From NCBI RefSeq assembly GCF_000003195.3, contig NC_012874.2, positions 62,563,768-62,627,767 on the forward strand: a DNA stretch of 64,000 bases, given 5' to 3'. This document shows positions 13,701 to 25,700 of this stretch, in pieces; position 1 is the stretch's first letter, and the number at the start of each line of letters is the position of its first letter. The DNA comes from Sorghum bicolor. Taxonomy: Eukaryota; Streptophyta; Magnoliopsida; Poales; Poaceae. A program made the position numbers and the translations under genes. The notes below the pieces were generated by a model that saw only the letters and a list, made by a program, of their open reading frames with translations, was not told the origin of the DNA and made no database searches.

Positions 13701-16700
13701 TGCGCGCTATTTATTTGGAAACAGGCAAATTATATAATAGACAACAACAAGTTCAAGCAACCATCATATTTCACAATCACAAATCACAAATCACTGGTGT
13801 TTCACAGTTTAAATGTTTAATACATAACTAACTCATAATCATAATGCATGACTGTATAGTGCATAACCACAAGTGCATAAGCACAGTACAACAAATAAGT
13901 GCATGACAACATGATCATAGATAAACAGCAATAGCGAGCAAATAGCGGTACTATGGCGCTATTTCAGTTTAGCGGCGCTATAGCGCGCTATAGCGCTGAT
14001 AGCGTAAAAATGAGGTATAGCTTCGCGTCGACTTATTCTGGCCGCTATAGCGACACTATAGCGCAAAAATAGCGCGCTATTTAAAACATTGATGAGCACA
14101 AAAATTCATAATTAAATTATTTTAGCTCTATTTTCCAGAAAACAATTTTTAGAGTGTTACAATCAGCTAGATGCCAATTGAATCAGCTAGAACAAAATAC
14201 ACTTACAAAAACAACTATAGCAACGAACAAAAAAACAAATAAGCAACAAGGCACTTACAAATTGAATTGCTCCAGTCAGCGAAACAGCGCGTATGAGAAG
14301 GACGGGGTGCCTAATGACCTAAGTATAAGGGGGCCAGCGCATGAAAGCTCGCATGACCCGCAGCGCAGATGGTCCTTTGGCCGTCGCCACATGTGAAGTG
14401 GCGCCCATCGCCCGCGCGGCTGCCGCGGAGGAGATAAGGGGCGCCCACCGCCCACACGACCGCAGCAGATGAGGTTGGCGATGGCGGTAACAATGGCCTG
14501 TGAAAAGTCATGGCTGAAAGTATTGTTCACTAATTTCTTATGAGTACTGCTAAATGGCTGGTAGATTCGGCAGATAAGCTTAAGCGAATATGACCGTGCT
14601 CCACCCTCCACTGCCCCTTGTGAGCTGCGGTAGAGAAGATCCTCGGCGGCCCACCACCCGCACAACCACGGCGGAGGATGCCGTCTGCGGCCAGCAGTCC
14701 ACCCCACCACCCCGCGGAGCCACGTCAGAGAGGGAGAGGCAATTTGGCAAAATGAAAGGAGGCGGCAAACGATAAGAAACAAATCGGTGAGCGCATTATC
14801 GGGTTTTGCTGCCAGTTTTAGAATCCGTTAGGGGAGTCTGCACCCAAAAACACCATAGCAATCCTGAAGCACATCTAACGGCCCATAATTTGACAGATTA
14901 AAAGACAAAAAAAACTGGTGACAGATAAATAGCAAAACTCTTTTTTTTTAGGTGCACGTCGAATTTTACATTAAATTCTGTTCCGTGAGAGCAATTTGAC
15001 AATTTATGTTAGGAGATAACATTATGGTTTTTTATCTTAAGTTTGGTCGTATCTTCTGTCTCCAGGTTTCATTGAGTCATTAGATGTCTTGATCTCAATA
15101 AAAGTTATGGTGGAAAAAGTTATAAAGTTTAAGGCCAGTTTCATGACATAGTTATCAAGACTGTCATGTCAGTTTTTTGTTGCTCAATGCAACGAGTTTC
15201 ATCTAGATGAAACTCAATAAAAATCTCTCTCCATAATTAACATGTCAAGTCATCAAATCTACTACATTGACTAGTTCATCATCAAACCTAACAAGTCATC
15301 AAATCAGCAACGAGTTTTTTATATTACTGATGTAAATAAAACACAATGAAACTCCCACTGAGATTAGTCTAAGGCTTCCTTTTAGTTGTACTATTTGCAA
15401 CTATAGCGTGGAGCTATTTTGGCTCCTGAGGTGCCAAATGAACTACAAAAGGGTGAAGTAGGTGAAGCTACAATTTTTAGCTCCACTAGCTCCGGCTCTG
15501 CTGTGCTACAGTGATGCTACAGTTCAGCAGCGTGTGCCCTAAGTTCAGCTAGAGTTGGGAGCATCTGTACCAAAGGTGCCCTAAGTCAACTGAATGTTTC
15601 AAATCTCCTCTTAGATAATCATTAGTGTGTGCCCACGCTTCCAATAGATACCATTGTGCTCTTCTAGTCTATCCACCTTGTATCTCACTGTCTCTCAACC
15701 CACTGAGCTATCACTTATCGACTCATGCATCCACTTCTCTAATTCATTCTTTGCTTTTTGTAATCTCTTCTCCAAGTCACCCAACATGTTGGTGCTTGAA
15801 TCCTTAAGACTTGCTTCCACCTCCTTCAGACCCTCTATGATTGGAGTGTTACAGGTACCCATTCTTCATATGTACCAAGGAAAACTGCATCCTCCACTCT
15901 AGGTTTGCCACCTCCCTATCCAATGCACCTTAGAGCTGATCCATGCATGTTCGAAGGCATGGCTTGCCTCCCTCCTTTTCATGATGGAATAGAATCTCGT
16001 TCAAGTGCCCTGCACATAGCCATGGCATGGGTTATGTGCTCTGGGAGTGGAGCATCTCCAACAGCTCCCAGGTCAAATATTTCATCTCTGATTGTGGCTC
16101 CCTATACACACCCATAAACCTCCATTTGCCTCTACCAGTCTCCAAGACCTCCATGTCAATAAGGTACTCTGATCTACTATGCAAAATCAAATTGACACCC
16201 CTTTGCCATAACACAGCATTTCCCCAGCCCCCTTCCTTCATTGTCCACCACACCTGCATTTGCCAAACCCATCTTCTTCTTCAGCACATCCAATCTTTTC
16301 TCATCAATTCTTGTTTCTGACATGAAAATAACATCCGTGACTTGGGACTATCACGACATTTCCCACCCACTAAAAGTTCAAAGTCAAGATCATCATTGAT
16401 TCCTGCAGGACCAATCTATCGGCCCCACTAACTTGGTGATTTATTATATGCTCCCTCCTCTCTCCTTCCAACCTTCACCAACCTTTGGTCATCCACTACC
16501 ATTCCCTCCATCTTTTCTTCTATCCTTTTCATCTTCCTAGGGAAATGGTACCCTCCTCCTTGCACATTCCCATCCTGTCACAATGTACCTACCTGAATGT
16601 AGACACTTGTCACTCTAAGAAAGATCCGCCACCAAGCCTATAATGAGAATGTGCTCATCATGTTCCACATGCATGACACTGTTCATGTGTAAGCTTGCCT

Positions 16701-19700
16701 CCTGTTGCAATGGCAAAGCCTTCACCATATCATTTGTAGCCTTTGCTACCTCCTGTTTGGAACCCAAGCCATCACCAGTGAATTCCCTGACATCTCTAGG
16801 CTTAGTGGGATACGAATAAAGCTTTCTTTCTAATCCCTGAGGTAGAGACAGATTTCACTATCTTCAGAGGCCTTGTGACCTCCTCATCTTAGCCATTATT
16901 CACTACCTTCTACCCCCATCTCATTCAACCTTCTACCAGCTATGACCATCACTACCTTTCCTCCTACCACTTCCCCAACTCCAAAGCTACTGCTACCCAT
17001 CCCACTCGATTTATTCCTCCATGGAAGTTGCTACCTCTACCCCATTTGTCAGACTCTAAACTCCTCCCCAAACTTATTCTTCTCTGGTATGTACCATAAA
17101 GCTTTTGATAGAGTTAAGCTAGCACATGTATCTTACTTTTCTGCATTTATACTTTCTGCAGTAGGGGTTCCTTGGCCTTCAAGTTGATCATGAGAAGCCT
17201 TGGCAACCAAGTAGCCTAGAGCATCTTGCTTTATGCAAGAATAAAATAAGTAGTTGGTACAGGCCCTGGTCTATATAAGCAGCAACCACCCTATTGTAAT
17301 GCTATGCTTTCCAACTTTTTGATTCAATCCAAGCGAACCATTGGTCAAGCTGACCTCTGGGATTTCTCTACCCTTTTTGCTTGTGATGTTTGGGCAACAA
17401 TTGGTATCTAGAGCCTAGGGTTAGAAAAGCCCCTACCTATCCACTGCGTTCTCCATGGCTTCCAACTGTACTGAGAGAGTGTGTCTGGCTGCCGCAACCA
17501 CTGAGAGCAAGAGCAACGGTTCACCGACAAGGTCGTCAATCTTGATAGCACTGAGGCTTGTCTCGCCTGTGCTGCTACAGCGGCAGCCGTGGCTCAGGCT
17601 ACGATGGCTATGGTCGCCGCTCTATGTGCGGAGCTAAAGAAGGAGGCAGGATTGGCTGGACATTCACTCAGCCTAAAACACCACCATCACATGTCGCCAT
17701 CCCTAGAGTGCTGTCATGAACGCCGCGGACACTCCCTGGTGGTGTAGGTCTACACGACAATAGCGACGCATGCCCATAGCTCACCCACTCCAACTACCAC
17801 GAGTGGAGCCTGCTGATGAAGGTCAAGCTCTAGCACAAGGACTCTAGGAGGTGGTCCGCTACGGTGACATGCAGTATGAGGATGATTGGTGTACCTTGAA
17901 GGCTCTCTGTGCTGCCATCCCACCAGAGTTGGGCACTACCATTGCCAACAAGGCGACCTCCAAGCTGACCTAAGAGGCGATCACGACCAGGCACGTCAGC
18001 GGTGAGCGCGTTCAGCGTGCCACCCTGCAGTAGTTCCGAGGTGAGTGGGAAGCTCTTGCCTTTCACCCAGGGGAGCATGTGGAGGACTTTGCGCTATGCC
18101 TCACCAACCTTTTGGAGCAGATGGCATGCAACGATGACATTGATCTCGATGAGGAGTGCACCATGGAGAAGTTCCTCTAGTGCATGCCAAAGAAGTATGA
18201 GCAGATGGTGCTCTCCATTGAGACTTAGTTCTATTTCAGGCAGCTCTCGATCGAGGACATCACTGGGCATCTCTTGGCGGTCCAGGATAGCGAGCACGCA
18301 TCAGAAGCAGAGTCGACTACTGGGAAGCTCCTCTACACCACCGAGCAATGGTGGGCCTTCAACAAGTAGAAGGAGGAGGAGGTGTCCAGGACGTCCAAGG
18401 AACAAGGTGATCAACGTCGATGTCCGCATGGCATCAATAAGAGCAAGGCCAAGGGCGACGATCATGGTTGTGTAGAAGATCATAGCGGTGGAGACAAGCC
18501 AAGGGCCACCGACGGCGATAGTTGGGCCAACTGCGATGACTACTGCCTCAATTGCAATCGCACTGGCCACTAGGCACATGATTGCCCCTATCCTCATCAT
18601 GACCGGGAGCATGGTGGCACTGCGCACGTGGCAGAAGTAGAGGAGGACCATGCCTTGTTCCTCGTGCATGGGTTCTTGGACCTAGATCTAGAGGAGAGCC
18701 GTGGCAAGGTTCAAGCTTCCTCCTTTCATGCCAAGAACACCGAGTTCAATGTTGAGGAGCCACAGGCGCATGCCTTCCTCGACACTAACTCTGACGGCTG
18801 AAACAAGCTCGATGGTTGGTACCTAGACAGTGGCACCACCCATCACATGACTAGACATCGAAAGCTCTTCACCGACCTAGACACGACGGCTAGAGGCATG
18901 GTGAAGTTCGGTGATGAGTCAAAGGTGGAGATCTCAGGCATTGGCTCCATCATCTTTGAGGCAAAGAACAGCGAGCACCAGGTACTCCATGGTGTGTACT
19001 ACAGCTTGGTGCTTCAAAACTTGATCATGAGTCTTGGACAACTCAACAAAGGAGGGTCTAAGGTGGAGATTGAAGATGATGTTCTTAGGATTTGGGACCA
19101 ATGCAAGCGGCTTCTCATCAAGGTTCGTCATGGTGCCAATCACCTCTACACGTCCTCCACATCAACATGGCCAAGCTGCTCTGCCTCGCCGCTCGCAAAG
19201 AAGATGAAGCCTGGAGGTGGCACGAGTGGTACGACCACCTCCACTTTGATGATCTTCACCAACTATCCAAGGGTGGCATGGCACGCGGGCTGCCAGTGAT
19301 CAACCATGTCAGCCAATTCTATGACACATGTGTCATCACCAAGCACCGCCGCACGCTGTTCCTGTCTGAGGCCAAGTATCATGCACAAGATCCACTGGAG
19401 CTCATCCATGGAGACCTATGTGGCCCCATCACATCAGCAACTCCCGGTGGCAGGTGCTACTTCCTACTGATGGTCGATGATGCCACATGGTACATGTGGG
19501 TGGTGTTGCTGACGACCAATGATGCCACTGCAGATGCCATCAAGCATCTCTAAGCTATGGTAGAGAAGAAGAGTGGGAAGAAGCTACAGACGTTGTGCAC
19601 AAACAATGGGCTTGAGTTCACTGTCGCCAAGTTCACATCGAACAGCGTCGAGGAGGGCATCCAACACCATTAGAGCACTCCCTACTCGCCGCAACAAAAT

Positions 19701-22700
19701 GGCATGTTGGAATGGAGAAACTAGATAGTCGTTGCCATGGAACAAGTGCTGCTGAAGCAAAGAAGACTCTTGGAACACTTCTGGGTGAAGGCTGTGGTGA
19801 CTGCCATTCATCTCTTAAATAGGGCATCGACCAAGGCACTGTAGGGCATAACGCCATATGAATCTTGGCATGGCAAGACGCCGGAGGTAGGGCTCTTACA
19901 CACATTCAGTTGTGTGGCCTTCACCAAGGATCTATCCTAGCTCAAGAAGCTCGACAACCATAGCTATCTCGATGTCTTCATCTGCTATGCTGACGATGCC
20001 AAGGCACACCGAGTCCTTGACCCGGTGACTCAGCGCATGTGCATTTTGTGTGATGTCATCTTTGAGGAGATCGTGGGTGGGATGGGGTCAAAGAAGGAGG
20101 GAGTTAATCTCTAGTGGATAAGGAGTTCATCGTCGAGCACTTCTAGGAAGATGGAGCAGAGGGGACATGCACTGCGATGTCCTCATCCTCTACGCCAAGC
20201 TCTCCTCCGACCATGCCACACTCGCTGACTCTAGCTCCAAGGGAGTAGCAGAGCACCAAGACAGAAGACAGTGTGGCTCTCGTGTCTCAGGTGACACCAA
20301 TCCCAAGCACCGATGAGTCCACACCAGCAACTTTATCCTCCTCACCATCAGTCGAACATGCCACACCACTGGAGGGATGAGGATTGGCTTGACATGTTCT
20401 ATGATGACGAGCCCCTCCACTACCGCATGGTGACGAGCATCATCGGTGACCAATCCCCTCTAGGCCTACCTCCACAACTCTACAACTAGCTCCACCTCAT
20501 GCACACAGGCGAGCCAACCAGCTATGTGGAAGCCAATGGTGATCCAGCATGGGAGGCGGCCATAGATCAGGAGCTCCAGGAGGTGGAGAAGAATAGGACC
20601 TAGGAGCTTGTGCACCTACCCACTAGACACTGACCAATCTCGTTCAAATGGGTGTTCAAGCTCAAGAAGGACGAGAAGGGGTGGTAGACAAGCACAAGAC
20701 AAGACTGGTGGCGAGAGGGTTCATCCAGCAAGAATGCATCAACTTCGAAGATGTCTTCGCACTAGTGGCAAGGATGGAATCCGTGCGTGTTCTCCTTGCA
20801 CTAGCGGCGCAAGAAGGCTGGAAGGTGCACCACATAGACGTGAAGTCTACCTTCCTTAGTAGTGACCTCAAGGAGGAGGTTTACGTGTGCTAGCCACCAG
20901 GCTTTGCCATCGCTAGAGAAGAAAGGAAGGTGTACTGTTTGCACAAGGCCCTCTATGGGCTGAGACAAGCACCACATGCCTGGAAAGAAAAGCTGGACAC
21001 CACGCTAAAGAAGATGGGCTTCTAGGAGGGTGTGCATGAGGCGGTGGTGTATCGACATGGCAATGGATGTTGTCTTGTTGCTCGGCGTCTACGTCGATGA
21101 CCTTATCATCACCAGTGCAAAGTGGAAGGAGGTGGAAAGCTTCAAGGCCACCATGAAGGATCAGTTCGAGATGAGAGACCTTGGCCTTCTCTCCTTCTAC
21201 CTTGGTGTCAAGGTGCATCAGGATGCCAAGGGCATCACCCTCCGGTAAGCTCACTATGCATAGCGCATCCTCAAGCTAGGGAAGATGGAGGACTGCAACC
21301 CAGTCGCCACACCCATTGAAGAGAAGCTGAAGCTCAGTCATGAGAGCATGGTAGAGGAGGTGGATCCTACACACTACTGGCAGCTCATTGGCAGCCTCTG
21401 GTACCTGGTGCACACTCGGCTGGACCTAGCATTCGTGGTCAGGTACTTGAGTTGATTTATGGAATGGCCCACTGAGGAGCATTAGCAAACCATCAAGCAC
21501 AAGCTTCGCTATGTGGCCAGGACCCTAAACTACGGGCTCCACTGCAAAAAGGCTCCCGACATTGCATGCTTCATCGGCTACTGTGACAGCGACCTCACTG
21601 ATGATGTCAACACAAGCAATAACATCGGTGGGAAAATGTTCTTCCTGCACAATTGCTTGGTTAGCTAGCAATCAATCAAGTAGAAGTGGTGGCCTTGTCA
21701 AGTTGTGAGGCAAAGTACATAGCCACCACAACTACTGCAGCCCAAGCTCTCTGGCTATCCAGGTTCCTCGAGGAGCTCCTAGGTAGGAAGGTGGAAGTGG
21801 TGGAACTAAGGGTGGATAACAAGTCTTCCCTCGCGCTGGCCAAGAACCCTGTCTTCCATGACAGAAGCAAGCACATCAGGACTAAGTTCCATTTCATTAG
21901 GGACTGTTTGGAAGAAGGGGGCATCTAGGCCAACTACATTCCCACCACAGATCATCTAGCCGACATCCTCACCAAGTCCCTAGGAAAGACCAAGTTCCAA
22001 GAGATGAGGGAGAGGATTGGCTTGAAGAAGGTCACCAAGTGCTAGGCTTAAGGGGGAGATTGATAGAGTTAAGCTAGCACATGTATCTTACTTTTATGCA
22101 TTTCTACTTTCTGCATTAGGGGTTCCTTGGCCCTCAAGTTGATTATGTCCTTGGCAACTAAGTAGCCTAGAGCATCGTGCTTTATGCAAGAATATGCTAA
22201 GTAGTTGGTAGAGGCCCTACTCTATATAAGCAGCAGCCACCCTATTGTAATGCTATGCTTTGCAACTTTTTGATTCAATCCAAGCAACGCATTGGTCAAG
22301 CTGACCTCTGGGATTTCTCTACCCTTTTTTCTTGTGATGTTTGGGCAATAGCTTTACTAAATAGTATTGCACCCTTCTCTAGGATCACTTCACACATGTA
22401 GTATGTGTGGCCTATGAGACCATAGGTATAGCAAAAATTTGGGAGGTGCTCATATTATAAAGGGCACCACATCATATTCTCCCACTACTCATCACCATGG
22501 TCGATTGTAACCCCCTCATCAATGGCTTACGAATATCCAACTTTCACCTTAATTCACATGTACTAACCAATGGCCATATCATCAACATCTGCGTCCACCT
22601 CTAATAAATCCCATGTCATCTCCCTAATCACCACAAGCTGCTTTATTCATCAGCACTAGAGGCATCCTAGTGATCATTACCCATATCATCAATAGTTTTG

Positions 22701-25700
22701 GCACCATCAAACTCCACCATTATCACCAAAGGTGAATGTGAATTGATTCTCCATGGTCTGTCAAGAGCCCTTCTCTTCCCTAGACCCTATAGAAAGGTGA
22801 ATGGGAATTGATTCTCTCCTAGATCTTTGTGCTCTACTCCCATAAGACACTAGATTTGCCAGAGCAAGAGTTCAAGAGCATGTGTCTAGACTATTTTTTT
22901 GCCAACACCTTCCCCACCACATATGGATCCCCCCATTTCCTAATCTCTTTTGCACTATTGATCGTAATACTCTTCTCCATCTCTAACTGGCTCATCTCCT
23001 ACAATAGACCAATCACATTGTCTCCTATTGGATTGATGGCGCCTAGAGATGCAGCCGCCTCATCCTAGAACCCTAGTTTTTGTGGCGATGGACTACTAGC
23101 AGGCTAGAAAATCTTGGCTAGGCTCTTGATGGAGAAAACAATGTGGACACAAATGTGGGATGGGAACGGGAATCGAGATCAGACTCCAACAAAAAATCTT
23201 ACTAGAAACAAGGTGGATGGAGAAAACCTAGTTCTCCCAAGAAACCCTTCTCAAGTCACGTTGTAGGCGCCAAGACTGCGTGGGTTTTGTAAGTTGTAAC
23301 AAGTCTTTTTCTGCCATGTTGCTTTTGGATCTGAGTGAGAGAAGAGAAAGAAGACACAATCGGTCTGGGCAAGAAGTGGAGTAAAGAAAGGTAGAGGGGC
23401 CCATGTGCAGCGGCGGATCCAAAGGGGGACTAATAAGTAATTTAGCAGCATGTTAATTTGTTCCAGTGGGACCATTATTGTTGAGTAGCAGGAACACGAC
23501 ACAAAAATGATCTTTCATAGTCTAAACTCATTAAAAGCATTCCATTCATCACATGTTAGGCACGGTAACACATTACATTTTGTGATGCTATTTTCTGTCA
23601 CTGGACTAGATATATATAGTGAATATTGACTATTGACCTAATACAATATGAATTAACAAAAATTATTTGTAGATATACATGCCTTATTTGATTCATCTTG
23701 AATAATGTTGTTGAAGAATAATCATATATAACTGGGCAGACTTTTTCTGTACTAAACTACTAATACATTGTTTTTTCTACGAAAGTACTGATACATTGTT
23801 GTCCCATGCTATTCTTGATAGGTACTTTATTGTTGTTGATGACATATGGAACAAATCTGTGTGGGCTAATATTTTGCGTGCTTTGAACAAATGTGGACGT
23901 GGGAGCAGAATAATCATAACCACTCGCATTCTTGATGTCGCCCAACAAGCAGACAGTGTTTATAAACTACAGGCTCTCTCAGCTGGTGACTCAAGAAAGT
24001 TATTCTTCCTCAGAATATTTGGTAATGAAAACAGATGTCTTCCAAAGGAATTGGATAAAGAATCTAAGAACATTTTAAGGAAATGTGGAGGTGTTCCTTT
24101 AGCTATAATCACGATCAGTAGTATGTTGGCCAGTAAGCAGGAAACAGAGAATACAAGTGAATATTGGGCCAAGGTGTGCGAATCTATGGGTTCTGGACTA
24201 GAAAATACAAGCTCAGATGTAATTGACATGAGAAGAATACTTTCGGTTAGTTATCATGACCTACCGCTACACCTTAGGACATGCTTGCTGTATCTAAGTT
24301 TGTATCCAGAGGATTATAAGATCATGACACATGATTTGGTATGGAAATGGATAGGTAAAGGTTTTGTTGTAATAAAACAAGGGATGAACATGTTTGAAGC
24401 AGGTGAGGATTATGTACATGAGTTAATTAACAGAAGTTTGATTCTGCCAACATTTGACAATAAAAGTAAGAAGGCAAGTAGTTTTCAAATACATGATATG
24501 GTACTTGATCTCATAACATTTTTGTCAAATGAGCAGCATTTCCTAACAAAATTAGGAGCTCAGGAGCCTGAGCATCTACCAAATAAGATCCGCCGACTAT
24601 CTCTCCACACCAGCAGCCAAGATGATGGCAAAAGGTTGCGAAATAAGAACTGTTCTCATGTTAGGTCACTTAGTGTGTTTCGTGGAGCTTTCAATATACT
24701 TCAAGAGATTTCAAGATTTCCAGTCTTGCGTGAGTTGGACTTAATTGAGGCACAAGTGAGTAATCATCACTTTAAGGATATTTGCAACCTATTTCACCTT
24801 AGGTATTTGAGGCTACCATGTGAAGGTATTAATGAGATCCCAAAAGAGATCGGGAATCTAAAGTTCTTGCAGGTGCTAGACATTCATAAGACTAATATAA
24901 TGGAGTTGCCGTCAACCTTTGCTCAGTTGCGGCAACTTGTCTACCTACGGTTTGGTGTGGTGATACCTGAAACAGATACGTTTGGATATATCAGTTTGAA
25001 GTCACCAATCATGCTGGATATACTGAGTGGACTGACTGAGTTGAGGCGTGTAAGTTTGGCTTTTACCCAGTGGGATGAAAGGTATGAGAAGCCCCTCCTT
25101 ACTTGGTTGTCCAACATGGTTTCTCTAAAGTACCTACATATTGATGGAACAGTCAGTAGTATTGACATAGGTTCCCGATATGACGAGCTATCACCACCAG
25201 GGCCTCAACAGCTTCAGACAATAGACATACCTTGTGCCATATGCTCCATTCCAAGATGGATGTCCTCACTTTGTTCCCTCTCCGTCATGCGTATCTCCCT
25301 GCTAACACAGAGATTGGAGGACCTTCAGATCCTTGGGAACATACCACGACTTTCTCATCTTTCGATAACAGTGAAGGAAACTACAGAAAGCAGACAAAAA
25401 GCGTTATTAGTCATCAGCAATGTTTATCCATTCTTGTGCCTAACCAAGTTTGAAATCTACAATAACTACATGGTTGTGATGTTTGCGGAAGGAGCCATGC
25501 AACAGCTTCAAACCCTCAAGTTTTCTGTGCGGGAATCAATGGATCAGTTTGGCAACTCCGGCTTTGGCCTAGAGAATCTCTCTTCACTTGAGAATGTCGT
25601 TGTAGACATGGTTTTGTCACGTGCAAAGCCTGAGGAGGTGGAGGCTGCAAAGGCTGCAATTCAGAATGCAGTCGACAGAAATCCGAACAAGCCCGAACTG

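Larger units (their letters stand above)
17106..22350 (+). mobile_element. Ty1/copia LTR retrotransposon, complete but defective
   Basis: A 5,245-bp element with LTRs at both ends, TG...CA termini and a perfect 5-bp target duplication GCTTT (17,101-17,105 and 22,351-22,355). The order of domains inside is Gag zinc knuckle, protease, integrase, reverse transcriptase, RNase H, which is copia order. It inserted into the minus-strand LINE. By eye the two LTRs differ at about 20 of 290 positions plus a 4-bp gap, near 7%, so the insertion is some millions of years old under usual grass rates (inference). Confidence 0.95.
4770..23821 (+). other. Giant NLR intron 1 (19,052 bp)
   Basis: Donor GTATGA at 4,770 and acceptor TTGATAG ending 23,821; a phase-2 intron immediately before kinase-2, a position where many grass NLRs have an intron. 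It is inflated by insertions listed separately: MITEs, a PGK gene fragment, a solo LTR with a hAT element, a LINE relic and a copia element. I see no gene or element in 4,803-5,771, 6,006-6,624 and 7,405-8,560, which are AT-rich, nor in 9,290-9,540 and 10,070-10,655. A short motif, GCCAATTGAATCAGCTA, occurs at about 10,547 and again at 14,172, on either side of the solo LTR. Confidence 0.85.

Noticed and set aside
8500..15130. A Helitron carrying the PGK fragment
   Set aside because: I could not find a convincing TC start and CTRR end with a hairpin that bracket the fragment.
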